A DNA stretch of 20,862 bases. Origin: Halobacteriales archaeon SW_9_67_24 (GTDB taxonomy: Archaea > Halobacteriota > Halobacteria > Halobacteriales > Halococcaceae). The notes beneath the pieces are model-generated. The model was not told the origin of the DNA and ran no database searches. It worked only from the letters and a program-made list of their open reading frames with translations. Shown here one piece after another: positions 1 to 7,098 of the stretch. The DNA lies in NCBI GenBank assembly GCA_003022685.1, contig PXSV01000071.1, forward strand, positions 1 to 20,862, read 5' to 3'. Position 1 is the first letter of the stretch. The number at the start of each line of letters is the position of its first letter. A program made the translations under genes and the position numbers.

Positions 1-65
1 TCTCGGTCCCAACAGTCACTACCTGCTGCCTCTAACGTCTCATCGAGCAGGTCGTTGAGTGGCAT
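1..65 (-). CDS. N-terminus of an unidentified protein, cut by the window edge
   Basis: A minus-strand frame opens at an ATG at 65-63 and stays open to the window edge (21 codons: MPLNDLLDETLEAAGSD...). A TATA-like TTAA-containing stretch lies about 30 nt upstream (around 92-98), which would suit a leaderless haloarchaeal transcript. The fragment is too short to name a family. It could equally be a chance open frame beside the transposase remnant. Confidence 0.3.
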   Translation of the reverse strand, partial: MPLNDLLDETLEAAGSDCWDR

Positions 66-143
66 TGATCACCAGCTCTTCGGCCTGCTCACTCTTAACT
101 AGACAGCGCCGAACTCTGCAAGATTCACGATCACATCACACGA

Positions 144-955
144 GTGGTCGCTGGTCTTGAATTCCTAACAGACCGATTCTCTGACCAGTATTCGGCTCCT
201 AGCAAAGCACGATTCGAGTTCGAGCCGGTCCTCACGATGTTCCTCTATATGGAAACTCGCGACATCAGCCAACCCGAGTTACATCGCCGACTGAAGGGTA
301 CAGCGTATATTTGGGTACGGTTTGGACTCGACGGAGTACTGACGCAGCAGGCGATTAGTTACATCTGGCGCAACCGACTCTCGCTCACTGATCGCCACAT
401 GATCAGGGCTACCGCACAGGTGATACGAGAAATCGCCGCTGACCACGGTATTCTCTCAGATGATGAGCCGCGGCTTGACCCTGGCAGGATAGATTCCACC
501 GACGTTACCGACGACCATATTATGAACGCTATTGAAGCAGCACGCGATCGCGGTCTCGACGAGTTCGACAGCGGACGAGCGGGCAACGCCACGTTCGAAG
601 ATATGGTGTTCTTCGAGCGACAGGGGTACCTGAATATGGCCGTCCGAGGCACGACGACCCGCTCGAACGGATCGAACAGACGGTTCGAGCGCATTAGCGA
701 TCGCAGGGAGACGCCTCACAGCGATACTCACCTCCGTACGATGAAGAAGGCCGCTGCTCCTCCCGAGCAGACCACACTTGACGATTACGAGGACGGGCGG
801 CGACCGGCAGACTGGTTGTGATGTACAACGTGTGGCGACTCACAAATCTCCCGTTTCGAGACGCGGTGGACGTCTATCTCGGGGAGTGTCCACCGATTCC
901 CGCGGGTGAGTTCACCGAAATCCTCGCGTTCTGCCTCGTTCCGGGTGACTGACGA
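144..955 (+). pseudogene. Decayed haloarchaeal insertion-sequence transposase
   Basis: The frame from GTG 144 to TGA 819-821 (225 codons) looks like the N-terminal part of a haloarchaeal ISH-type transposase. It has a helical N-terminal region (FLTDRFSDQYSAPSK, then LHRRLKGT...VLTQQAISYIWRNRLS) followed by an Asp-rich segment (LDPGRIDSTDVTDDH). From about 640 the sense appears to move between frames: frame 3 briefly reads DDPLERIEQTVRAH. The stop TGA 819-821 shares its A with an ATG (821-823) that opens a short frame, MYNVWRLTNLPFRDAVDVYLG..., ending at 953-955. That frame resembles the C-terminal end of such transposases. No middle region with a DDE catalytic core is visible, so most of the catalytic domain seems deleted and the element dead. 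The base composition is less GC-rich than in the glycan genes. The exact IS family is not certain, and no terminal inverted repeats or target duplication were identified. Confidence 0.6.
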
Positions 956-1364
956 CCGCGTGGTTTCGTGTTCATCGTGGTTTCGATAGCAACAGGAAAC
1001 GCCTTTAGACCCCGATTTTGGCGGGTCTCGCCATCTAATTCCAGACTTGGGTGGACAACGAGTCGCATTCAGTCTAACCACGACTCTCATCAACGAGAAC
1101 CGTCAACGTCCGCCGGTTTCGTTTGTAGAATCAGTCATCTTCCGAGACTCTGCGTCGGACCTCGGGGACTGTTTTGAGATGCAACGATCTCGTCGGCAGT
1201 TCGAACTCACTCGCCACACCAAGCGAGCGTGGCTTCTACTTGATGAGCGAATCGACGCATTGTATCGCCGGAGAAACGCAAAGGACCGATGAACCGTGGG
1301 CCGCTCCCATGCCACGTTGAGCGGGGCGTGGGCGATCGCCGGATTATCGCAGCCGGGGCAATCC
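956..1364. other. Stretch without a recognisable gene
   Basis: About 400 bases between the transposase remnant and the 3' end of the coiled-coil gene. A plus-strand frame at 1047-1292 (81 codons, Arg-rich) and minus-strand frames here show no family resemblance and no good start signal. The composition of the first part matches the transposase remnant, so it is probably leftover insertion-sequence or flanking DNA. No tRNA, inverted-repeat end or terminator could be supported. Confidence 0.4.
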
Positions 1365-2375
1365 TCAGGACTCCTCTCGTTCGTTCTCGGCATCGGTCCC
1401 GAAGACGCTCGATATCCGGGTACGCCACGTTTCGATCTCCTCGACGTCCTCGCGGAGGTCGTCGAGCCACGCCTGGGTCTCCTCGATTTCGGCCCGAGCG
1501 TCGGCGATGCCCTTGTCGAGCGAATCGATGTCGGCGGCGTGCTCGTCGGTGCGTTCGGCGAGGTCGTCGACCTCGGTCGCCGTCTCGTCCGTCCGTTCGG
1601 CGAGCCGATCGACATCGGTTTCGTTTGCTTCGGTGCGCTCGCTGAGGCGTTCGATGCTCGCCGTGTGTTCGTCGGTCCGCTCGGCGAGATCGTCGATCTC
1701 GGTTTCGATGGTGTCGAGCCGGTCGGAGGCGTCCTCGATCACCTCGCGGCCCGTCCCGTGCTCGTCGATGAACGCTTCGAGCGCGTCGCTGTAGGCTTCG
1801 AGATCGCTGATCCGCGACTGGAGATGGGTGAGGCGGGCTTCGTCGCTACCACTCCGGCCGAACGACTCTTCGAGGAGTTCGCGATCCGCCGTCGAGAGGT
1901 CGCCGTCGCGGATCTCCGCCGCGAGCGCCGCGCCGACGCCGCTCGTTCCCGCGGTCGTTGCTGTCGTCCTGTTGGTGGATTCGACGCCATCGCCGTTCTC
2001 CCCGTCGGGCGTGTCGACGCTCGTCACGTCGACTACCGGGTCGCCCGCGACGAGCCGTTCGGGATCGGGATCGACGTTGCGGACGCCGTAGACGGTCCGG
2101 TACTCCTCGCCGGGCGCGAGCCGTCGCTCGAAGACGGCGTAGCCGTCCTCGATCGACCAGTGATCGCCGCCGTAGTCGGGATTGAAACCAAGGTCGTTCG
2201 GCGAGGCGTTCTCGGGGGCCGAATCCACGACGCGAACCACCGCCGCGTCCTCGCGCTCGGAGACGAGATCGAAGGTGACCGCAGGAACGGGGAACTCGTC
2301 GGTCTCGTGGGTCTTTCGAACGGTGACGCCTGCCGAGGAGATGCTGGTCTCCGGGGTCGTGCCTGCATCGCTCAT
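1365..2375 (-). CDS. Coiled-coil protein with N-terminal beta domain (hypothetical)
   Basis: A 336-residue acidic protein of unknown function. Residues about 15-115 look like a compact beta-rich domain (VTVRKTHETDEF, WSIEDGYAVFERRLAPGEEYRTVYGV). Residues 120-150 are a low-complexity Thr/Gly/Asn linker. Residues about 180-320 are a long coiled coil. Within it, residues 228-283 are four exact 14-residue (double-heptad) units of the pattern (D/E)xL(A/S)ERT(D/E)xxxxx(I/V). There is no signal peptide or membrane segment, so it is probably cytoplasmic. It may act as a scaffold or be recruited by partners, but this is inference. The ATG at 2375 is preferred over the in-frame ATG at 2402 because a TATA-like box at 2400-2404 sits 27 nt before it, typical of leaderless haloarchaeal genes, and would lie inside the longer version. 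It faces the broken lamin-tail gene divergently. No enzyme motif was seen. Confidence 0.85.
   Translation of the reverse strand: MSDAGTTPETSISSAGVTVRKTHETDEFPVPAVTFDLVSEREDAAVVRVVDSAPENASPNDLGFNPDYGGDHWSIEDGYAVFERRLAPGEEYRTVYGVRNVDPDPERLVAGDPVVDVTSVDTPDGENGDGVESTNRTTATTAGTSGVGAALAAEIRDGDLSTADRELLEESFGRSGSDEARLTHLQSRISDLEAYSDALEAFIDEHGTGREVIEDASDRLDTIETEIDDLAERTDEHTASIERLSERTEANETDVDRLAERTDETATEVDDLAERTDEHAADIDSLDKGIADARAEIEETQAWLDDLREDVEEIETWRTRISSVFGTDAENEREES
1527..1694 (-). repeat. Four tandem 42-bp coding repeats (coiled coil)
   Basis: Four consecutive 42-bp units (1527-1568, 1569-1610, 1611-1652, 1653-1694) each encode a 14-residue double heptad with the core ERTD or ERTE. The units differ at several bases but keep length and frame exactly. 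They look like an expanded array that can vary in copy number without breaking the frame. The neighbouring segment at 1695-1736 is a more diverged relative. Confidence 0.8.
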
Positions 2376-2399
2376 GAGTGAGTGATCGGACACGGGCAA

Positions 2400-2404
2400 C
2401 ATAA
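2400..2404 (-). promoter_or_regulatory. TATA-like box of the coiled-coil gene
   Basis: On the minus strand the sequence CTTATG is centred 27 nt upstream of the ATG at 2375. This spacing is expected for an archaeal TATA box feeding a leaderless transcript. The assignment rests on position and composition only. Confidence 0.5.
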
Positions 2405-2693
2405 GTGTTCAGCGCTGTCGGCGTCGCCGGGCTGACGCGGGCGGCAGCGACGCCATGAACCTGAACGACGAGTTCGTGACCTTCGGCAACACCGGCGACG
2501 CCCGGCTCGACTTCCCGGGATGGACGGTGACGGACGCCGGCGGAACGATGTACACGTTCCCGAGCGGCGTGACGCTCGGACCGGGCACGGAACTCACGCT
2601 GTACACCGGGCGCGGCACCGACACCGATGCCGAGTTCTATTGGGGACGGACGAACGGAGTCCGGGAGAACAGCGCGGACACCGTGACCGTCAT

Positions 2694-2790
2694 ACTGTCG
2701 GACGGAAACACATGAATATCGACCGGCTGAAGATGTCGGACAGCAACTGGCTGTTCCAGTGTCGTTTCCGGGACAGTTCTGTCCGACAGT
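2694..2790. mobile_element. 97-bp MITE-like insertion with 10-bp terminal inverted repeats
   Basis: The left end ACTGTCGGAC (2694-2703) and right end GTCCGACAGT (2781-2790) are perfect inverted repeats. Each is flanked by the dinucleotide AT (2692-2693 and 2791-2792), a possible 2-bp target duplication; TA in shifted register is the alternative reading. The segment splits the lamin-tail gene and carries no ORF of its own. The motif TGTCGGAC occurs three times: at the left end, internally at 2734, and inverted at the right end. Size, terminal repeats and lack of coding capacity fit a miniature inverted-repeat transposable element moved by a transposase elsewhere. The family is unknown. Confidence 0.6.
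2734..2788. repeat. Long hairpin inside the 97-bp insertion
   Basis: TGTCGGACAG-C-AACTG (2734-2749) pairs with CAGTTCTGTCCGACA (2774-2788). This gives a 15-bp stem with a single bulged C and a 24-nt loop. As RNA it would be a stable stem-loop. It occupies the right half of the element, which makes the element internally asymmetric. Confidence 0.7.
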
Positions 2791-2946
2791 ATCAGGAACG
2801 CGAGCGGCGAGGTCGTTCTCCGACGGTCGTACCCGTAGTCCGTTCTCGCCGTCGCTCCGCCACGACCGAGGGATCACCCGGAAGGGTCCGGCCCGGCGAT
2901 GGGTAAAGGTCAAGAACGGGCCGACTGATGGAACAACCACGATACG

Positions 2947-3768
2947 ATGCCCGACGGTGACGACAACGGCGAAGGGGAGTACGGTGGCTTCGTCTTCGAG
3001 AACCACGAGTCCGCCGACAACGAGGGTGAGACGGGACTCCTCGACGGAGCCGACACGAAACGGATCGCCGCGGCGGTGGTGCTCTCGCTCGCCATCATCG
3101 TGTTCGCCGTCATCGTCGTGCAGCCGCTCGTGACCGGGGGCGCGACGCAGCTGTTCGGTGGGGACTCCTCGCCAGGATCGGGGCCGGGGAACGCGACGGA
3201 CACGACCACCGCCGGCGAAACGAGCAGTCCGACCGACACGACAGCGGGAACGGCGCGCGGCCGCCCGACGACCGCCGCAACGACCGCGACGAGAACTCCG
3301 CCGACATCGGCTGCGACGGCAACACCGACGGTGGGGTCGACCACAGCGCCGCCGACGCGAACGACGGATCGAACCGCCGAAACCACGACCGTCGGCGAGA
3401 ACACGACCGCCAGCGAGACCGCGACCGCCACCCCGAGCGGGCGCTCGCCGGCGATCGAGTCGTTCACCGTCACCGATCGTTCCGCCGGCGGGAACGCTAC
3501 CTTCGCCGTCGCGTGGAACGTCACCGATCCCGATGTCGACCTCGCATTCATCCAGGTGACGGTCGTCGCCGACCCCGACGGCGAGGCCACGACCGTCGCA
3601 CAGCGTCGGTTCGACGCGGGCGGGCAGAGCACCGTCGGCGACGGGACGTTCGAGATACCCGGGGGCAGCGGCACGGTCTACGAGATCCGGATGGAGGTCG
3701 TCGACACGGCCGACAACACCGTCTTCGCGCTCAGGCGCGAGGTCGCCGACGGCGAACCCGACGGTTGA
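2947..3768 (+). CDS. Single-pass membrane surface protein, Thr-rich stalk and Ig-like domain
   Basis: A 273-residue protein. Residues 1-38 are an acidic cytoplasmic head. Residues about 40-62 form one hydrophobic helix (AAAVVLSLAIIVFAVIVVQP) preceded by Lys-Arg, suggesting the C-terminal part is outside. Residues about 75-167 are a Thr/Ser/Ala/Pro linker typical of O-glycosylated stalks in haloarchaeal surface proteins. Residues about 168-270 are a beta-rich domain of Ig/FN3/PKD type (IESFTVTDRS, FAVAWNVTDPDVDLAFIQVTVV, YEIRMEVVDTADNTVFAL). Four N-X-T sequons (N82, N152, N183, N191) lie outside, so it could be an acceptor of the glycan made by the neighbouring genes; that link is inference. 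It converges on the GT4 gene with a 39-nt gap. No clear TATA box lies at -27. It has no catalytic motif, and a sensor or adhesion role is possible but unproven. Confidence 0.85.
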   Translation: MPDGDDNGEGEYGGFVFENHESADNEGETGLLDGADTKRIAAAVVLSLAIIVFAVIVVQPLVTGGATQLFGGDSSPGSGPGNATDTTTAGETSSPTDTTAGTARGRPTTAATTATRTPPTSAATATPTVGSTTAPPTRTTDRTAETTTVGENTTASETATATPSGRSPAIESFTVTDRSAGGNATFAVAWNVTDPDVDLAFIQVTVVADPDGEATTVAQRRFDAGGQSTVGDGTFEIPGGSGTVYEIRMEVVDTADNTVFALRREVADGEPDG

Positions 3769-3807
3769 ACGCTGTTGGGGTGTCCCCTCCATCGAGCACC
3801 GGGCCGA

Positions 3808-5055
3808 TCAAAGTTCGTCGTAAATCGCCCGCAGACGCGACCCGTCGTGCGCCCAGTTGTACTGGCGTTCGACCGCCTGGCGACCGTTCTCGCCGTACTC
3901 GCGCGCGTAGTCGGGATCGGCGAGTTCGTTCAGCGCTTCGCCCATCGCCGCGCCGTCGCCAGCGGGCGTGACGAGTCCACACTCGGTGCGTCCGACGATC
4001 CGTGCGAGCGGCGCGACGTCGGTCGCGACCACCGGGACGCCCATCGCCATGTACTGGAAGAGCTTGTGTGGGACGGTAGTCTCGGTGTGTGGCGTCGCGG
4101 CGTGGGGGACCGCACAGACGTCGCTCGCGGCGATGTGGCCAGGCACGTCCTCGAAATCGACCCAGCCCGTGAGCGTCAGCCGATCCCGAACCCCGAGCGA
4201 GCGCGCGAGGCGCTCGAGACCGGCGACGTACTCGTCGTTTCCTTTCCCGACGAGCACCAACTGCGCGTCCGACCGAGTCTCGGCGAGGCGGGCGAATCCC
4301 TCGATCAGGGTGTCGAGACCCCGGTGTTCGGTGAAGTTCCCCACATAGGAGACCACGAACGAGTCGTCGGGATCGATGTCGAGATTCGTGGAGGGGTCGG
4401 CCGTATCGGGATCGAACGCATCGAGATCGACCGTGTTCGAGACGATCCTCACTTTCCCGGGGGCCGCACCGCACTCGCGGAGGTAGTGTGCGCGCGCCTC
4501 CTCACACACCGTGATCGTGCGCTCGGCGTTCCGGACGGCGTGGCGTTCGAGGCGCTTGAGCCGCGCGGGCGCAAGGAAGAGTCGCTGAATCAGGTCCTCG
4601 GGGTCGCGCGTGATCTCGCGCCAGCCCCGCATTTGGTGGATCTGACGGACGGCCTCGGGGTAGTTCTCGTGGAGATCGGCGATCACCGGCACGTCGTGGG
4701 TCTCGCCCACCGCGAGCGCGGTCGTCATCAGCGGGAGGTCGTGGACGTGGAGCGCGTCGATCGACCCACCGGGGAGATCCTCGTCGGCGAGTTCCGCGAC
4801 CGTCCGCCGCCAGACGGGATGGACGGCACTCGCGACGTAGCGCGCGCCGTCGACGAGCCCCCGTGGGCCGGCGAACAGCTCGTCCACGGGCAGTCGCTGG
4901 ACGTCGATCCCGTCGGTCCGCTCGAAGGTGGGTTCGGCCGGCCCGCCGCGACAGACGAGCGTGATCTCGTGGCCGGCCGCACGGAGCGTGGCGGCCTCCT
5001 TTGTGACCCGGACGTCCGGCGGGAACCGCTCCGGGAGGAGCATACAGACGTGCAT
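3808..5055 (-). CDS. GT4-family glycosyltransferase (GT-B fold)
   Basis: A 415-residue cytoplasmic retaining glycosyltransferase that would transfer a sugar from a nucleotide-sugar to a lipid-linked glycan. The N-terminal acceptor domain runs about 1-195: MHVCMLLPERFPPDVRV, ALHVHDLPL with HVHD at 103-106, and ADLHENYPEAV with H129-E130. The C-terminal donor domain runs about 205-400: VSNTVDLDAF, VSYVGNFTEHRGLDTLIEGF, LVLVGKG, and HTETTVPHKLFQYMAMGVPVVATD at about 323-346 with K331. The length is normal for the family. The start at 5055 is chosen because family similarity begins there (MHVCML); a 45-codon upstream extension in the same frame shows none. A divergent paralogue lies at 8759-10078. 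It is divergent from the broken GT2 gene with 182 bp between starts. Donor and acceptor sugars cannot be told. Confidence 0.9.
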   Translation of the reverse strand: MHVCMLLPERFPPDVRVTKEAATLRAAGHEITLVCRGGPAEPTFERTDGIDVQRLPVDELFAGPRGLVDGARYVASAVHPVWRRTVAELADEDLPGGSIDALHVHDLPLMTTALAVGETHDVPVIADLHENYPEAVRQIHQMRGWREITRDPEDLIQRLFLAPARLKRLERHAVRNAERTITVCEEARAHYLRECGAAPGKVRIVSNTVDLDAFDPDTADPSTNLDIDPDDSFVVSYVGNFTEHRGLDTLIEGFARLAETRSDAQLVLVGKGNDEYVAGLERLARSLGVRDRLTLTGWVDFEDVPGHIAASDVCAVPHAATPHTETTVPHKLFQYMAMGVPVVATDVAPLARIVGRTECGLVTPAGDGAAMGEALNELADPDYAREYGENGRQAVERQYNWAHDGSRLRAIYDEL

Positions 5056-5122
5056 GGTCAGGCGCGATCCGGCGGCACGATCGGTCGATGGCTCGTCACG
5101 AAGGGGGTTCCCGACGGTCGGT

Positions 5123-5139
5123 CTTCGCTCTTGTGGTCG
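5123..5139 (-). promoter_or_regulatory. 17-bp element upstream of GT4 gene (copy 1)
   Basis: On the minus strand this reads CGACCACAAGAGCGAAG and ends 67 nt before the ATG at 5055. The identical 17 bases occur at 10147-10163, 68 nt before the paralogous GT4 gene, whereas the DNA between element and start is not conserved. This suggests a promoter or operator element, or a retained piece of the ancestral upstream region. No function is known. Confidence 0.5.
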
Positions 5140-5205
5140 ATCCTGTCCCTCATCGCCGCGATCGCCCCCGTCGACACGGGCGATCGACACGTCGCGACGG
5201 AGCCA

Positions 5206-5211
5206 TTTATC
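5206..5211 (+). promoter_or_regulatory. TATA box of the GT2 gene at 5238
   Basis: TTTATC is centred about 29 nt before the ATG at 5238, in a GC-rich surrounding. This is a typical haloarchaeal TATA box and position for a leaderless or nearly leaderless transcript. The promoter looks intact although the gene behind it is broken. Confidence 0.6.
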
Positions 5212-5237
5212 ACGGGCGACGGACTGGGTGACGACGA

Positions 5238-6084
5238 ATGACGCTCGTCAGCGCCGTCCTGCCGACATATAACCGCGCGGAGTACGTCACCGGGGCCGTC
5301 GACACAGTGTTGAATCAGACCCACGACGAGATCGAGGTCGTGGCCGTGAACGACGGCTCGACCGACGACACGGCGGCGCGGCTGGATGCCTACGCCGACG
5401 ACGACCGGGTACGCGTCCGTCACAACGACGAGAACCGTGGCATCTCGGTCAGCATGAACCGTGCGGCCGCGGTGGCCGAGGGCGAGTTCGTCTGCGTGCT
5501 CAACGACGACGACCGCTGGCACCCCGAGAAGGTCGAAAAGCAGCTCGACGCCTTCGCCGACCTCGGCGAGGAGTACGGCATGGTCTACACCGGCGGGGTC
5601 GTCCGCCAGGGCGGGCAGGTCGTCCGGGTCTACCGGCCCGACCGCGAGGGCGACATCTACCCCGACGTGATCGCCCGCTTCGGTCTCCATCCCCATTCGA
5701 GTCACATGCTCCGCGCGGAGTGCTTCGATCTCGGCGGGTTCGATCCCGACTTTCCTCGCGGCCACCGACAACATCTCCCAGCAGCTCACCCACGGCGTCG
5801 AGGTCAATCGGCTGATCTGGGCGAAGTACCGCGACGAGATCGAACGCCATCCCGAGATCGAGCGCCGCCTCCGCGAGAAGCAGTGTCGAGCGCGCGCGCG
5901 GGTCGCACTCGAACGCGGCCAGCGCCGGCGGGCGTTCGGCTACGCGCGCCGCGCGATGGGCTACGAACCGTCGGCCGAGAGCGCCTCCATCATGGCGTTC
6001 GCGGTGCTCGGTCGGCGCGCGCTCGCGGGGGCGCGCCGCGCCCGCGACGCCGCAATGGACTGGCGTGCGTCCCTCGACGAGTAG
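5238..6084 (+). pseudogene. GT2-family glycosyltransferase with internal deletion
   Basis: Residues 1-175 are a good GT2 (GT-A fold) N-terminus: SAVLPTYNRAEYV, VVAVNDGSTDDT (nucleotide binding, about 35-45), NDDDRWHPEKVE (metal-binding DDD at 90-92), then FDLGGFDPDFPR. At about 5755-5763 the reading jumps to another frame, which continues as ATDNISQQLTHGVEVNRLIWAKYRDE... to TAG 6082-6084 and is the natural C-terminus of this kind of protein. The segment expected between FPR and ATDN, which holds the ED(W) acceptor and catalytic-base motif (roughly 25 residues; compare GGDDLGLMID in the intact GT2 at 6108-7043), is missing. The open frame to 6323 is a frameshift artefact. The product would lack the general base, so it is presumably inactive unless the gap is an assembly error. 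Confidence 0.8.
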
Positions 6085-6107
6085 CGTCGAGGACGACCGT
6101 CGGTCGA

Positions 6108-7043
6108 CTACCGGACGAGGTGGTAGACCCGCTGCATCGCGTCCATTCCCGGCCGACCGAACAGCGACGCGCCCAGCGGAACCACCGTCCGGAGCGACGG
6201 CGCGTGGTAACACGCCCGCGCGAACGACCGCACGGCCACGCCCGACCATCGGCGATCGCGCAGGTGCATCCGGCCCTTAAGACGGTAGGTGTTGGCGAGC
6301 GCGTCCGCGCGCACCTTGGGTGAAACCTCTCGGTAGAGGTCGTCGTACTCCCGGACGATCTCCAGTCGCCCGCGGATCAGCCCCGGCGACTTCCCGCGGG
6401 AGTCGTCGATCACGCCCCGGCGCACGAGGGAGTCGTCGACGAACTCAAAGGTCGTCCGGCGCGCGAGATCGATCATCAGGCCGAGATCGTCGCCGCCGGG
6501 CCGCTCCGGCAGCGGCAACACCGCATCGAGCGCGTCGCGTGCGATCAGCATCGTCGAGGTCACACACGGCGACATCGCGAACGCGAGCGCGGGTTCGAGC
6601 ACGTTCCCCCGCACATCGGGATCGGGCAAGACGGTCGCGCCGTCCTCGTAGGTCATCCCGCAGTACGCCACGCCCGCCCCGGTGCGTTCGAGCAGGGCGA
6701 CCTGGCGGGCGAGTTTCCCGGGGAGAAGCCGGTCGTCGTCGTCGAGGAACTGGACGTACGCCCCCGTGGCGCGCTCCGCACCCATCGTCCGCGCGGGGTT
6801 CGATCCCCGGTTCCGATCGAGTTCGAGGTAGGTGAGATCGACTCCCTCGACGACCGGTGCGGCGTGGCCCTCGCCGGAGTCGTCGACCACGACGATTTCC
6901 GTGGGGTGGTCCTGGTCGAGAACGCTCTCGATCGCGCCGCCGAGCCGGTCGTTGCGGTAGTAGGTGGGGATCACGACCGAGACGAGCGGGGCGTCGGCCG
7001 CGGCCGCGTCCGCGGGCGAGTCGTCGGACGGTGGCGGGCACAT
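6108..7043 (-). CDS. GT2-family glycosyltransferase
   Basis: A 311-residue inverting GT-A enzyme. Motifs in order: LVSVVIPTYYRNDRL (20-34), IVVVDDSGEG (50-59), VQFLDDDDRLLPGKL with the metal-binding DDDD at 101-104, TSTMLIARDAL, and PGGDDLGLMIDLA with D185-D186 as the probable acceptor and base motif, then a helical C-terminus (YDDLYREVSPKVRADA). All core GT2 elements are present and the length is normal. The start at 7043 is set by the TATA-like box 27 nt upstream and by similarity beginning near residue 20; upstream in-frame codons show none. It is divergent from the methyltransferase-toroid gene and shares its promoter region. It converges on the broken GT2 gene with 23 nt between. The sugar specificity is unknown. 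Confidence 0.9.
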   Translation of the reverse strand: MCPPPSDDSPADAAAADAPLVSVVIPTYYRNDRLGGAIESVLDQDHPTEIVVVDDSGEGHAAPVVEGVDLTYLELDRNRGSNPARTMGAERATGAYVQFLDDDDRLLPGKLARQVALLERTGAGVAYCGMTYEDGATVLPDPDVRGNVLEPALAFAMSPCVTSTMLIARDALDAVLPLPERPGGDDLGLMIDLARRTTFEFVDDSLVRRGVIDDSRGKSPGLIRGRLEIVREYDDLYREVSPKVRADALANTYRLKGRMHLRDRRWSGVAVRSFARACYHAPSLRTVVPLGASLFGRPGMDAMQRVYHLVR

Positions 7044-7066
7044 GGTCGGGAGCAACGAAGGAACAG

Positions 7067-7074
7067 CTAAATGT
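7067..7074. promoter_or_regulatory. Shared AT-rich box for two divergent leaderless genes
   Basis: CTAAATGT (plus strand), ACATTTAG (minus strand), is the only AT-rich block between the two genes. Its centre is 27 nt from the ATG at 7043 (minus) and 29 nt from the GTG at 7099 (plus). This is the spacing expected of a TATA box for leaderless transcripts in both directions. It decides both start codons. Confidence 0.5.
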
Positions 7075-7098
7075 ACTCCGGAAGGGAACTCGCCGGCA

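Larger units (their letters stand above)
2431..2838 (+). pseudogene. Broken lamin-tail-domain (LTD) protein gene
   Basis: The frame reads ADAGGSDAMNLNDEFVTF, then GWTVTDAGGTMYTFPSG, LGPGTELTLYTGRGTDTD and DTVTV. This is the pattern of the lamin tail domain, a small beta-sandwich found in many haloarchaeal secreted or surface proteins. The similarity begins before the first ATG (2455), and no signal peptide, lipobox or start is recognisable upstream, so the 5' part is missing or scrambled. At 2692 the frame enters a 97-bp inverted-repeat segment and hits TGA at 2713-2715. Directly after that segment the same frame resumes as IRNASGEVVLRRSYP and stops at TAG 2836-2838, the usual LTD end. Removing 99 bp (element plus one AT copy) restores an uninterrupted DTVTVIRNASGEVV reading. 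The gene is therefore decapitated and interrupted by an insertion. Expression of a short product from 2455 is possible but unlikely to fold. Confidence 0.75.

Noticed and set aside
1103..1615. CPGCDNPAIAHAP in a minus-strand frame, resembling a zinc ribbon
   Set aside because: The frame is a shadow of the coiled-coil gene for most of its length, has no second cysteine pair, and has no plausible start.
1846..3792. A 648-codon minus-strand frame antisense to the surface protein and into the coiled-coil gene
   Set aside because: Arg-rich, low-complexity shadow of GC-rich coding sequence; the real genes on either strand explain the bases.
5058..5807. Minus-strand frame ending in DHKSEDRPSG, similar to DHKSEAHAPRA near 10150, as a shared peptide
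   Set aside because: The shared part is just the 17-bp element read in one frame. At 10150 it lies after the true stop of the broken GT4 gene, so it is not protein-coding.
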